From: CAZPMO01 sp964587515
GTDB lineage: Bacteria > Pseudomonadota > Alphaproteobacteria > MPNO01
DNA: 18,345 bases
Direction: 5' to 3'
Assembly: GCA_964587515.1 (NCBI GenBank)
Contig: CAZPMO010000093.1
Span: forward strand, 1-18,345
The notes beneath the pieces were generated by a model, which was given only the letters and a program-made list of their open reading frames with translations, did no database searches and had not been told where the DNA came from. This document shows, piece by piece, positions 1-7,582 of the stretch (its first letter is position 1; each line of letters starts with the position of its first letter). The position numbers and the translations under genes were made by a program.

Positions 1-117
1 ATGCGCCGCATCCTGCGCAAGATCGCCGAGAACGAGCCGTCCAATCTCGGCGACATCACCACCCTGGCCGATCCGGCCGTGGTCGCCGATCTCGTCGATA
101 ACCGGATGAACCGGTAG
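1..117 (+). CDS. acs: Acetyl-CoA synthetase, C-terminal end (partial)
   Basis: Only the last 38 residues are in the window; the reading frame is open at base 1, so the leading ATG is internal. The residues match the extreme C-terminus of AMP-forming acetyl-CoA synthetase: MRRILRKIAE, then SNLGD, TTLADP and VVADL, as in E. coli Acs (MRRILRKIA, SNLGDTSTLADP). In the full enzyme this follows the SGKIMRR motif, whose lysine is acetylated to switch off the adenylation step; that lysine would lie just outside the window. The enzyme activates acetate to acetyl-CoA through acetyl-AMP in the cytosol. The stop TAG is at 115-117, only 7 bases from the end of the convergent toxin gene, so there is no room for a separate terminator. 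Identity is confident despite the short length because the motif is highly conserved. Confidence 0.9.
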   Translation: MRRILRKIAENEPSNLGDITTLADPAVVADLVDNRMNR

Positions 118-124
118 ACGGCCT

Positions 125-499
125 TTAACGGTCGCTGCCCAGGGGAAGGCGGCGTATACGGTGACGTGAGTCCTCGATGACGACGATCGCGCCATCGTTA
201 AGCGCGGCATCCGACACGGAAAGAACATTTTCCATCCTGGAAATAACGCGACGTGTCGTAGGATTGGCCATACGGAACACAATCACGCTTACGATATTTC
301 CCCCGGACATTGCCACGAGTTCGGGAAAATCGAGGTCTGTCGTCACGATGATTCGTGATTCCAAGGCTGCTTTTTCGAATATGGCCTCATCGGTCGCGCG
401 CTGAAGCCCTATTTCGCTAAGATGGATAGAATCGTGACCTCGGGATCGCAACCATGTTGCGACGCCGGCGCCGAGGGGCATGTCGCCGAGGAATTTCAC
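125..499 (-). CDS. DUF5615 family PIN-like toxin
   Basis: A 124-residue protein if started at GTG 499, giving VKFLGDMPLG, which lines up with the usual DUF5615 opening (KFLxDxxLP). An upstream in-frame ATG at 535 would add 12 residues and overlap the preceding gene by 34 bases; I prefer GTG because it falls 2 bases after that gene's stop. Visible family marks are the acidic residue in the first strand (GDMPL), a central RIIVTTDLDF strand with the Asp-x-Asp-Phe motif, and a late IVVIED strand. DUF5615 is a predicted Mut7-C/PIN-like nuclease fold, normally paired with a DUF433 antitoxin as here, so a type II toxin acting on RNA is likely; this is inferred from family and context. Base composition is unlike its neighbours: line 241-300 is 45% GC by my count, against 63% for the acs end at 1-60. 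Confidence 0.85.
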   Translation of the reverse strand: MKFLGDMPLGAGVATWLRSRGHDSIHLSEIGLQRATDEAIFEKAALESRIIVTTDLDFPELVAMSGGNIVSVIVFRMANPTTRRVISRMENVLSVSDAALNDGAIVVIEDSRHRIRRLPLGSDR

Positions 500-501
500 G
501 G

Positions 502-717
502 TTACGCCGGAACAATTTGTTCCTTTGCAAGCCACGCCGCGTAAGCCAGCGCTTGCCGGACGTCCTCTTTCTCCAGATCCGGAAGTTCCCGAACCACGTC
601 ATCGACGCTGGCACCTTGGGCAATCCGCTCGACCACACCGCCAACCGTGATACGCATGCCGCGAATGCATGCGCGACCGCCCATTACTTTCGGATCAAAG
701 GTTATACGGTCGAACAT
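502..717 (-). CDS. DUF433 family antitoxin
   Basis: A 71-residue protein starting at ATG 717, chosen because AAGGAG sits 5 bases upstream; an in-frame ATG at 738 lacks this support. The sequence follows the DUF433 pattern: ITFDPKVMGGRACIRGMRI, then an amphipathic VVERIAQGASVDDVV segment, ELPDLEKEDVRQAL and a final AYAAWLA helix. DUF433 proteins are short winged-helix-like DNA-binding antitoxins (VapB-like role) that usually precede a DUF5615 toxin. Gene order, 2-base spacing and shared strand all support one antitoxin-toxin operon. By analogy it should bind and neutralise the downstream protein and repress its own promoter. The pair sits between acs and an unrelated membrane-protein gene and looks like a small acquired module. 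Confidence 0.87.
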   Translation of the reverse strand: MFDRITFDPKVMGGRACIRGMRITVGGVVERIAQGASVDDVVRELPDLEKEDVRQALAYAAWLAKEQIVPA

Positions 718-778
718 GCGTGCTCCTTCAACATACAATAATGCCGGATGAACCGTTTTGCGAGCACTTCAAGTCGTC

Positions 779-829
779 TAAACCGAGTCGGGTCTCGGTT
801 CAGGCGTGAGAGGAACCATCCAATGGTTC
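779..829 (-). terminator. Two tandem hairpins downstream of the 838-2118 gene (candidate terminator)
   Basis: Reading on the minus strand just after the stop at 838, the first hairpin has 7-bp perfect arms (823-829 and 813-819) and a 3-base loop. The second has AACCGAG/CTCGGTT arms (794-800 and 781-787), extendable to 9 bp with one G-U pair. Neither is followed by a real U-tract, so a classical intrinsic terminator is not shown; they may instead protect the 3' end or separate the upstream gene from the toxin-antitoxin operon. Confidence 0.3.
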
Positions 830-837
830 AAATTAGT

Positions 838-2118
838 CTACGCCGCGACGCGTTCCCAGTCGGCGGGCTTGCCGGTTTGACGCTCTATATAGGCGGCGGC
901 GGCGGCCCAGCCGACCCCTGTCGCGGTGGCGCGACCGCACTGGGAATTGCCCCATGCCTCGAGGATCGCGGTCTGGTCGGCGTCGAGATGAAGTTGCTGG
1001 TGGACGATATAGCGTCCCTCGGTTGTTTCGCCCGGTCGCCGGCCGTAACTGTTGAAATCGACACCGAATTTCTCCGCGAATGCGCGCAGGATGTTGCCTT
1101 CGAGCCGATCCATTCCCGAGTTGTACATCAACAGGCCGTGGGCGAATAAAGAACCGGTGTGCAGGTTGGAGAAATCCGCGCCCGCGCCATAACCGGCGGC
1201 GAACTTGACCACGGTTTCGAGCTGCCCGAGATCGCCCGACCGCAGTTGCAGCGAACGCAGATAAAGGCACATCACCACGACCCGAAGATTGTCGACGTTG
1301 AGGCGGCGCACCACGTCGATAGCGCCGTCCAGCAGGTCCGAAATCGCCCGGTTCTCGTGATGCTGGATACGCCCGATCAGCAGGCTCACCAGGATATTGT
1401 ATTTTTCGTCGTCGCGGCGTTTGGCGATTTCGCCCTGAACCGAATGCAGCAGAAGCTGGATGTCGGCATGGGAGACGCGTTCCATTTCGACAGGCGACAG
1501 CCGCTCGGAGGCGGCCTTGGCGAGTTCAGCCGCGAAGGCGGCGAAATTTTGCCGCGCCTCCGCATAGGCGACCGGGTGAAGCTTCGGGAAATTTTCTTCG
1601 AACACGGACTCGACCAGCATGCGAATCTCGGCCGCATCGGTCACGCCGCCGTCCAGGGATGTTGTCGACGATGCATATTCGGACGTGCCCGATGGCGCGG
1701 TGGCCGGGACCGGGAATTCCTTTTCGGCGGCTTCCAGGATGGCCGCCGCACCGCCCATGATGGGTTCGTCAAAGTTCGGCTCGGGCGCATCGTTGATCTG
1801 GGCCGGCTCGATGCGATCGGGAGACGGCTCTTCGGCGTCGGGCTCTGGCGTCTCGAATTTGATCGGCGGTTCCTCGGCGGGCGCGATCCCTTCGGAATCG
1901 GCGCGTGCGGCGGCGGCCGCCGCGGCTTGGGCCGCGACTCCGGCCTGCACCGCGACCGGGGGCGCGGGACGGGTGATCCGGCGGATGCGGCGCTTTTGGA
2001 ATGCGCGTCGGATACCCCAGAACGAGAGCGCCAGCAGGGCAAATACGATACCGCCGATGGCCGACAAGGCCAGATCGGGATTGTATGATGACCAGGTGAT
2101 GAGAGAAGTAAGCGTCAT
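838..2118 (-). CDS. Membrane-anchored protein of unknown function
   Basis: A 426-residue protein from ATG 2118. Residues about 15-36 form one hydrophobic segment (LALSAIGGIVFALLALSFWG), followed by a very basic stretch (RRAFQKRRIRRITR), which suggests a single N-terminal anchor with the bulk in the cytoplasm. Residues about 50-165 are Ala/Pro/Glu-rich and probably disordered. The C-terminal 260 residues look folded and mainly helical, with VSHADIQLLLHSV, a DDEKYNILVSLLIGRI helix and DNLRVVVMCLYLRSLQL. That pattern faintly resembles the uncharacterised LPO_1073/Vpar_1526 family; this is a weak impression from memory and not a call. No catalytic motif was recognised. It is transcribed divergently from htpX, and the shared intergenic region holds a CtrA-like box. 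The gene extends to 838 with the tandem hairpins beyond. Confidence 0.75.
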   Translation of the reverse strand: MTLTSLITWSSYNPDLALSAIGGIVFALLALSFWGIRRAFQKRRIRRITRPAPPVAVQAGVAAQAAAAAAARADSEGIAPAEEPPIKFETPEPDAEEPSPDRIEPAQINDAPEPNFDEPIMGGAAAILEAAEKEFPVPATAPSGTSEYASSTTSLDGGVTDAAEIRMLVESVFEENFPKLHPVAYAEARQNFAAFAAELAKAASERLSPVEMERVSHADIQLLLHSVQGEIAKRRDDEKYNILVSLLIGRIQHHENRAISDLLDGAIDVVRRLNVDNLRVVVMCLYLRSLQLRSGDLGQLETVVKFAAGYGAGADFSNLHTGSLFAHGLLMYNSGMDRLEGNILRAFAEKFGVDFNSYGRRPGETTEGRYIVHQQLHLDADQTAILEAWGNSQCGRATATGVGWAAAAAYIERQTGKPADWERVAA

Positions 2119-2189
2119 TATTTGGCGACCCTCGCGGACAAACCGCGGTAAAACCCAGAAATAAGCGGTTTAACTAATCACAATCGTGC

Positions 2190-2204
2190 TTAATTCCCGG
2201 TTAA
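2190..2204. promoter_or_regulatory. CtrA-box match TTAA-N7-TTAA
   Basis: TTAATTCCCGGTTAA is an exact match to the full CtrA binding motif of alphaproteobacteria. It lies in the divergent region between the membrane-protein gene (start 2118) and htpX (start 2285), 71 and 80 bases from the two start codons, so either could be regulated. A further TTAA half-site is at 2170-2173. Binding is inferred from the motif only. Confidence 0.5.
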
Positions 2205-2284
2205 CAAGCGCATTCGGGTCTGCCCCTTGCGGCGGGCCGGCGGCGGTCGGATATTAGAGATATGATCGCCGCCCACCCGGGAAT

Positions 2285-3154
2285 ATGTCCTTGAACACGC
2301 TGCGCACCGCGATGCTGCTGGCCGGCATGACCGCGCTTTTCCTCGCTATCGGCTTTTTGGTCGGCGGCGAAGGCGGCATGCTGCTGGCGCTCGGAATCGC
2401 CGTCGCGATGAATGCATTCGCCTACTGGAACGCCGACCGTATGGTGCTCCGCATGTACGGCGCGCGCGAGGTCGATGCCCGATCGGCCCCGGCGCTGGTC
2501 GGTATCGTGCGCGAGTTGACCCAGCGCGCCGGCCTGCCGATGCCCAGGGTCTATATCGTCGATAGCGACCAGCCCAACGCGTTCGCCACCGGCCGCAATC
2601 CCGACCATGCCGCGGTGGCGGCTACAACGGGGATGCTGCGCGCGCTCAGCCATCGGGAAATCGCGGGCGTAATGGCGCACGAACTCGCGCACGTGAAAAA
2701 CCGCGATACGCTGATCATGACGATTACCGCGACCTTCGCCGGCGCTATCGGCATGATCTCCCATTTTGCGCTGTTTTTCGGCGGCAACCGCAACAATCCG
2801 CTGGGCATCGTTGGCGCCCTGGCGATGATGATTCTCGCGCCGTTGGCCGCGATGCTGGTGCAAATGGCGATCTCCCGCACCCGCGAATATGCCGCCGATC
2901 GCGCCGGCGCCGAGATGTGCGGCCAGCCTTTGTGGCTGGCCTCGGCGCTGCAAAAGCTCGATGCCGGCGCGCGGCGGATCGATAATCCGGCGGCCGAGGT
3001 AAACCCCGCGACCGCGCATCTGTTCATCGTCAACCCGTTGCACGCGCACGCCGTCGACGGGCTGTTTTCGACTCATCCCAACATGGAAAACCGCATTCGC
3101 CGGCTTCGCGAGATGGCGGGCGTGACCGACCCTCGGCCGGGGCCCTGGGGATGA
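2285..3154 (+). CDS. htpX: Membrane-bound zinc metalloprotease HtpX
   Basis: A 289-residue M48-family protease, the usual length for HtpX. Two hydrophobic segments lie near residues 8-27 and 31-48. The zinc site HEXXH reads HELAH at residues 132-136, with the third ligand Glu201 in the motif RTREYAAD. Two further hydrophobic stretches fall at about 142-163 and 173-195. The protease degrades misfolded inner-membrane proteins with its active site facing the cytoplasm, working alongside FtsH. ATG 2285 is the start; a nearby ATG at 2264 is out of frame. The stop TGA overlaps the rsmB start in ATGA, so the two are translationally coupled; this htpX-rsmB order is familiar from other alphaproteobacteria. 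The CtrA-like box upstream may contribute to regulation. Confidence 0.95.
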   Translation: MSLNTLRTAMLLAGMTALFLAIGFLVGGEGGMLLALGIAVAMNAFAYWNADRMVLRMYGAREVDARSAPALVGIVRELTQRAGLPMPRVYIVDSDQPNAFATGRNPDHAAVAATTGMLRALSHREIAGVMAHELAHVKNRDTLIMTITATFAGAIGMISHFALFFGGNRNNPLGIVGALAMMILAPLAAMLVQMAISRTREYAADRAGAEMCGQPLWLASALQKLDAGARRIDNPAAEVNPATAHLFIVNPLHAHAVDGLFSTHPNMENRIRRLREMAGVTDPRPGPWG

Positions 3155-4461
3155 AGGATACCAACGCCGCTCCCGATGCCCGCGCGGTCGCGCTGGACCT
3201 GCTGCAATTGGTTCTGCGTCGCGGACAGGCGCTCGACGATGCGCTCGCCGCCCATGACGGACTTGCCGCACTGGAAGCGCGAGACCGGGCATTCGCACGC
3301 AATATCGCGGCGACGACGCTCCGGCGCCTAGGCCAGATCGATGCGCTGATCGATCACTGCCTGGATCGTGCGCTGCCTGAACGCGCGAGCCGGACACGCG
3401 ACGCGCTGCGTATCGGCGTGGCTCAACTGGTTTTCCTGAAGACGCCGCCGCACGCCGCGGTCGACCGTACCGTGTCGCTGCTGAGCCACCCGCGCGAGGC
3501 ATCCTTCCGCAAGCTCGCCAACGCGATCATGCGCCGCCTCGCCCGCGAGGCCGAAACATTGGTTCAGGGCCACGACGCGGCGCGGATGAATACGCCCGAC
3601 TGGCTTTGGGAATCGTGGTCGGCGGCGTTCGGCGCGGAAAACTGCCGTGAAATCGCGACCCGCCATCTCGGAGAAGCGCCGCTCGACATAGTCGTTAAAT
3701 CCGACCCCCAGACCTGGGCGAGGCGGCTGGACGCCGAGATTCTGCGGACCGGTGCGTTGAGACGCGCCGCCGGCGGCGCGGTGACCGAACTTCCCGGCTT
3801 CGCGGCCGGCGAATGGTGGGTGCAAGACGCGGCGGCGGCGCTGCCCGCGACGTTGCTGATCAACGGGTTGGGCGGCGACCTGGCGGGAAAGCGCATCGCC
3901 GATCTCTGCGCCGCGCCGGGTGGCAAGACCTCGCAGCTCGCGGCCGCTGGCGCGCTTGTAACCGCGATCGACCGCTCGGCGGCGCGACTCGATCGGCTCA
4001 CGCGCAATCTCGAACGCCTCGGGCTTGCGGCGGCGGCGATCAAGGCCGATGCCGCCACATGGCGCGCCGAGACGCCATTCGATGCGGTGCTGCTGGACGC
4101 GCCGTGCACCGGCACCGGCACCATCCGCCGCCACCCGGATATCGCGCGTTTGAAGACGGCCGACGACGTGGCGCGGCTCGCGGGCGTGCAGTCGCGCTTG
4201 CTGGACGCCGCCGCGAAGCTGGTCAGGCCCGGCGGCGTGCTGGTCTACAGCGTCTGTTCATTGCAACCGGACGAAGGACGCGCGCGCATCAAGGATTTCC
4301 TGGACGGGAACACCGGCTTCGAACGCTTGCCGGTCACACCCGACGAAATCGGCGGCATCCCCGACGCCGTGACGTCCCAGGGCGATCTAATGACGCTTCC
4401 TTGCCATCTCGCCGAAACCGGCGGCCTCGACGGGTTTTATGCCGCGCGGCTGCGGCGCTAA
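3151..4461 (+). CDS. rsmB: 16S rRNA (cytosine-967-C5)-methyltransferase RsmB
   Basis: A 436-residue RsmB/Sun/Fmu protein. Residues about 9-135 form the NusB-like RNA-binding domain; the rest is a Rossmann methyltransferase. The SAM-binding motif I DLCAAPGGKT is at residues 251-260. Motif IV DAPCTGTGTIRRHPDI contains Cys319, and motif VI VYSVCSLQPDEG contains Cys369; the two cysteines are the release and nucleophile pair of m5C RNA methyltransferases. The substrate in E. coli is C967 of 16S rRNA, methylated on the small subunit in the cytosol. The start overlaps the htpX stop by 4 bases and a GGGG purine run precedes it. The stop TAA at 4459-4461 overlaps the stop of the opposing gene inside the tetranucleotide CTAA. 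All key residues are present, so the call is firm. Confidence 0.95.
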   Translation: MKDTNAAPDARAVALDLLQLVLRRGQALDDALAAHDGLAALEARDRAFARNIAATTLRRLGQIDALIDHCLDRALPERASRTRDALRIGVAQLVFLKTPPHAAVDRTVSLLSHPREASFRKLANAIMRRLAREAETLVQGHDAARMNTPDWLWESWSAAFGAENCREIATRHLGEAPLDIVVKSDPQTWARRLDAEILRTGALRRAAGGAVTELPGFAAGEWWVQDAAAALPATLLINGLGGDLAGKRIADLCAAPGGKTSQLAAAGALVTAIDRSAARLDRLTRNLERLGLAAAAIKADAATWRAETPFDAVLLDAPCTGTGTIRRHPDIARLKTADDVARLAGVQSRLLDAAAKLVRPGGVLVYSVCSLQPDEGRARIKDFLDGNTGFERLPVTPDEIGGIPDAVTSQGDLMTLPCHLAETGGLDGFYAARLRR

Positions 4462-6734
4462 ATTTTTCGACACCAGAACTGATACATGCCCTGGAATGTG
4501 TCCGGATTGTCGAGTTCAAACTCATGCCACCGGGAAAGCGAGGTCAATGCATTTTTCCCCGGATGAACTTTGCCGAAAGCCGCGACCGCTCCGTTCGAAT
4601 TTTCGAATCCCAGGAACTTCAGCCCCAGCGTATTCAAGGCGTCTTCTATCTGCGGCACCGTGAAACGATGCTCCTGGACGTGAAACAGCAGATCGCGACA
4701 TTCGCTCAGGCTGAAAAAGTCTCTGATGACCCTGAGGCGGGATATCTCCGAACTATCGTCCATGGCCATGATTTCTTGCCGAAACCGGCGGATATCTTCC
4801 GGCGAGTCGGTATATCCTTGTTCGGCGATCAGGGCCCGCCCCTTCACAACATTCCGGCGCGCGGACTCGCTGTAAAGACCGATTTTCATGAGACCTCCCG
4901 GGCGCAAGAGATCCACCAACACCCGCCATCCGGCCATGGGATCACCGAGATGGTGAAGGACGCCCACACTTTCGATCAGGTCGAAGTGTCGGTCGAGAGT
5001 GGCGAGTTCCATGATATCCGCTTGGCCGAACTCGATGTCCGGAAGACCGAACTCCCGCGCCTTTCTCGTGGCGTAGGCAAGGCTGCTCAGGCTTAAGTCC
5101 ACCGCAAGAACGCGCGCGTTCGAGAACCTCCACGTGGTGTTAATGGCGTGTTGGCCAGTGCCGCAGCCTGCTATTAGAATCTCCGGACGTTCTGGCGATT
5201 CATAGTCTCCCATGTCGAAATATAGGGGTGGACCATCTAAGGCGCTGCGGACCGTCCTATCCTTGGCGGAAACCCCGGTCTTTATCCAACGGGGATAAGG
5301 GCTCTCTTCATATTGTTGGCGAACGGTTTGGGAAACCGCATCCTGTATCGGGGTCAGACGCTGGATATCGCCCCGCAGGGTTTTCTCTTCCAACGGTTCC
5401 GCGACCTGCCGCATGATCAATTTTTCAATTTCGTCCGGCCACTCGCGTTCGAGCAACCTGCCGGCCCATGAATAACGATGCAGCGGTCTGTACGCGCCGA
5501 GCGCAGTCACCAGCGCGGGGGACATGTTTTCCTCTGCTTCTATCAACGTGGCGATCCGTTGCTCCAATTGCGCGACGACCGCCGTCTCTTCGGCCGTTTC
5601 GAAAAATACATATTCGTTGATGAAACAATTCAGCGCCAACGCCACGGAAAACCGTAATCCATTTCTGTCTTCGTGGCCTGACGCCGTCTCCTGGAGCATG
5701 GCGTGACGCAAGCCCGTGAGCATTCTTTCCATTTCGAGATAATTTACCGGGGTCACCGCCATAATCCGAAGCAGAAGAGGAATTTGCGACAACCGACCGG
5801 CGGCGTCCGCGTAACAATATTTTGGTCTCGGTCGCACCCGACACGCGGTTCGGTAAAGGGATGAAAAATCGGGATTCAGGTATAGCGCGCTGAAGATCGG
5901 TGGCGTGATGATATGGGGCGGTATCGTGGGGTGTTCTACGAGACGTAAAAGAAGGTCGAGGAGATCGGCGTCGACAGAGGTAAAAGTGAAGTTTTCGAGA
6001 GCCGCCGCTAATCCGGTCCAATAATCCTCGTTTTTGGGATCGAGAGAAATTGCCGTTCTGAAACTGACGATGGCATGGTCCAGCCGACCTAGTTCGTGGA
6101 GCACGACACCCAAGTTGGCATGCGCGTCGGGAAAATCGGGCCTGATCGTGATGGCATCTTGATAATTGGTCGCGGCATCGTGCAACCGCCCCAAATGTTT
6201 AAACGCATATCCCAGATTATTGTACGCTTCCGGATAGTCGGGTTTGATGGCGATGGCTCTCTGATAGCAGCCGACGGCATCTTCGGGCCGTCTCAAACTG
6301 TTGAACGTGTTGCCCAGATTATTGTGGGCGTCCGGATAGTCGGGCTTGATCGCAATGACTTTTTCATAGCAGGCGACGGCATCTTCGGGTCGCCCCAGGC
6401 TGTTGAGCGTGTTGCCCAGGTTGTTGTGGGCCTCGAAATAGTTGGGCCGGGCCGCGATGGCTTTCGTGATGAGTTCCAGGGCGCTGTCGTACCTGGCCAT
6501 TTGATAGGCGACATAACCGAGAAGGTTCAGGGCAATGGGGTGATTGGGCTCGGCGTCCAGTATCTGCCGGTAGGGTCCCTCTGCCTGGGGCAGAGCGCCC
6601 GCATTGTGAAGCTGCGCCGCGCGCTGCAACGCCTGGGGGATGCTGTAACGTGGCTGGCGCACGGAAGCCTTGGCCTGACCCAGGGTAGTCTTGCCGTTGC
6701 GTCTATTTTTACGCTTGTTGTTGCTCTTAGGCAT
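4458..6734 (-). CDS. TPR-repeat protein fused to a class I SAM methyltransferase
   Basis: A 758-residue protein from ATG 6734; an in-frame GTG at 6755 would add 7 residues. The start is very basic (MPKSNNKRKNRRNGK). Residues about 30-245 hold six or more tetratricopeptide repeats of 34 residues with the NNLGN / AIAIKPDYP pattern. A helical linker follows to about residue 500. A Rossmann methyltransferase domain then shows motif I ILIAGCGTGQHAI near residue 515, the acidic VLAVDLS strand, and DLIESVGVLHHLGDP with LLRPGG. Proteins of this build are common in Rhodospirillales, but their substrate is unknown; protein or glycan methylation is only a guess. Line 5581-5640 is 45% GC and 5761-5820 is 52%, against 70% at 8101-8160, suggesting a different origin. 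It lies backwards between rsmB and rpe. Confidence 0.88.
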   Translation of the reverse strand: MPKSNNKRKNRRNGKTTLGQAKASVRQPRYSIPQALQRAAQLHNAGALPQAEGPYRQILDAEPNHPIALNLLGYVAYQMARYDSALELITKAIAARPNYFEAHNNLGNTLNSLGRPEDAVACYEKVIAIKPDYPDAHNNLGNTFNSLRRPEDAVGCYQRAIAIKPDYPEAYNNLGYAFKHLGRLHDAATNYQDAITIRPDFPDAHANLGVVLHELGRLDHAIVSFRTAISLDPKNEDYWTGLAAALENFTFTSVDADLLDLLLRLVEHPTIPPHIITPPIFSALYLNPDFSSLYRTACRVRPRPKYCYADAAGRLSQIPLLLRIMAVTPVNYLEMERMLTGLRHAMLQETASGHEDRNGLRFSVALALNCFINEYVFFETAEETAVVAQLEQRIATLIEAEENMSPALVTALGAYRPLHRYSWAGRLLEREWPDEIEKLIMRQVAEPLEEKTLRGDIQRLTPIQDAVSQTVRQQYEESPYPRWIKTGVSAKDRTVRSALDGPPLYFDMGDYESPERPEILIAGCGTGQHAINTTWRFSNARVLAVDLSLSSLAYATRKAREFGLPDIEFGQADIMELATLDRHFDLIESVGVLHHLGDPMAGWRVLVDLLRPGGLMKIGLYSESARRNVVKGRALIAEQGYTDSPEDIRRFRQEIMAMDDSSEISRLRVIRDFFSLSECRDLLFHVQEHRFTVPQIEDALNTLGLKFLGFENSNGAVAAFGKVHPGKNALTSLSRWHEFELDNPDTFQGMYQFWCRKI
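6109..6516 (-). repeat. Four tandem 102-bp units encoding TPRs
   Basis: The triplet CCC that opens the conserved block recurs at 6109, 6211, 6313 and 6415, an exact 102-base period equal to 34 codons. The 6211, 6313 and 6415 units are closely similar at DNA level, including CCCAG, GTGGGC and ATCTTCGGG blocks; the 6109 unit is more diverged. This points to recent duplication within the TPR array and makes copy-number change between strains plausible. Confidence 0.8.
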
Positions 6735-6882
6735 CTGCCTTGTTCCGATTTCCACGTCGATTTAGCGAAACAGACCAAAACAACACTAATAAATTCTCAA
6801 AAGACGGTGGAGCGCGGCTAATCTCGCGAGCCTGTCGCGCCGCCGCCTTGCGGCGATTCGGCGAAGCTGGTACCAACGTTCC

Positions 6883-7542
6883 GTGCAGCAAAAGACCCGC
6901 ATCGCGCCGTCGATCCTGGCCGCTGACTTCGCCAGGCTGGGCGAAGAGGTTCACGCGGTCTCGCAGGCGGGCGCCGATTACATCCATGTCGACGTCATGG
7001 ACGGCCATTTCGTGCCCAATATCACGATCGGCCCGGATGTCGTGGCCGCGCTGCGCCCACACAGCCAATTGCCGTTCGACGTCCATCTGATGATTGCGCC
7101 GGTGGATCCGTATATCGAGGCGTTCGCCGCGGCCGGTGCCGACATCATCACCATTCATCCCGAATCGGGTCCTCATCCGCACCGTACGGTGAACCTGATC
7201 AAATCGCTGGGCAAGAAGGCCGGTGTCTCGCTCAATCCGGCGACACCCATAGCGGTGGTGGAACAATTGATCGGCGAAATCGATCTCGTGCTGGTGATGA
7301 CGGTCAATCCTGGCTTCGGCGGCCAATCCTTCATCGACAGCCAGATCGACAAGATCACGGCGCTGCGCGGACTGATCGACGCCAGCGGGCGCATGATCGA
7401 TCTCGAGGTCGATGGCGGCATCAACAAGGAAACCGCCCGGCGCGCCGTCGCCGCCGGCGCCGACGTGCTGGTCGCCGGCACCGCCACCTTTAACGGTGGG
7501 CCGAACGCCTATGCGGAAAACATACGCGGGCTTCGGACATGA
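6883..7542 (+). CDS. rpe: Ribulose-phosphate 3-epimerase
   Basis: A 219-residue TIM-barrel enzyme starting at GTG 6883, which gives the standard opening IAPSILAADFARLGEE. It interconverts D-ribulose 5-phosphate and D-xylulose 5-phosphate in the pentose phosphate pathway (or Calvin cycle, if present), in the cytosol. Metal and catalytic residues are all in place: His35 and Asp37 in HVDVMDGHFVPN, His68 in FDVHLMI, and Asp177 in LEVDGGI. The VMTVNPGFGGQSF phosphate-binding loop is intact. No clear Shine-Dalgarno is visible before the GTG, but no better start exists upstream. Transcription is divergent from the TPR/methyltransferase gene across about 148 bases. The downstream heparinase-like gene follows closely on the same strand, as in related genomes. 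Length and motifs are typical. Confidence 0.96.
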   Translation: MQQKTRIAPSILAADFARLGEEVHAVSQAGADYIHVDVMDGHFVPNITIGPDVVAALRPHSQLPFDVHLMIAPVDPYIEAFAAAGADIITIHPESGPHPHRTVNLIKSLGKKAGVSLNPATPIAVVEQLIGEIDLVLVMTVNPGFGGQSFIDSQIDKITALRGLIDASGRMIDLEVDGGINKETARRAVAAGADVLVAGTATFNGGPNAYAENIRGLRT

Positions 7543-7582
7543 TGTGCAGCACGGCATCATTCCAGACTCCGGACGGTCCGTA

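Noticed and set aside
424..434. TGGATAGAATC at the toxin gene, also present in the left arm of the 17996-18048 palindrome
   Set aside because: Eleven shared bases without any matching arm or flank; treated as chance.
1159..2088. 309-codon plus-strand open frame opposite the membrane-protein gene
   Set aside because: Composition typical of a complementary-strand shadow; the minus frame has a start, membrane segment and folded domain.
2201..3502. 433-codon minus-strand open frame opposite htpX and rsmB
   Set aside because: Antisense of high-GC coding DNA, low-complexity Arg/Gly/His composition, no domain.
3813..5096. Long plus-strand open frame of 427 codons across the rsmB end and the next gene
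   Set aside because: Arg/Gly/Ala-rich shadow of rsmB and the TPR/methyltransferase; no motif, and both real genes show full family signatures.
7412..7582. Upstream extension of the heparinase-like frame
   Set aside because: It overlaps the rpe coding sequence and reads as Pro/Ala-rich out-of-frame sequence; the family N-terminus starts near 7583.
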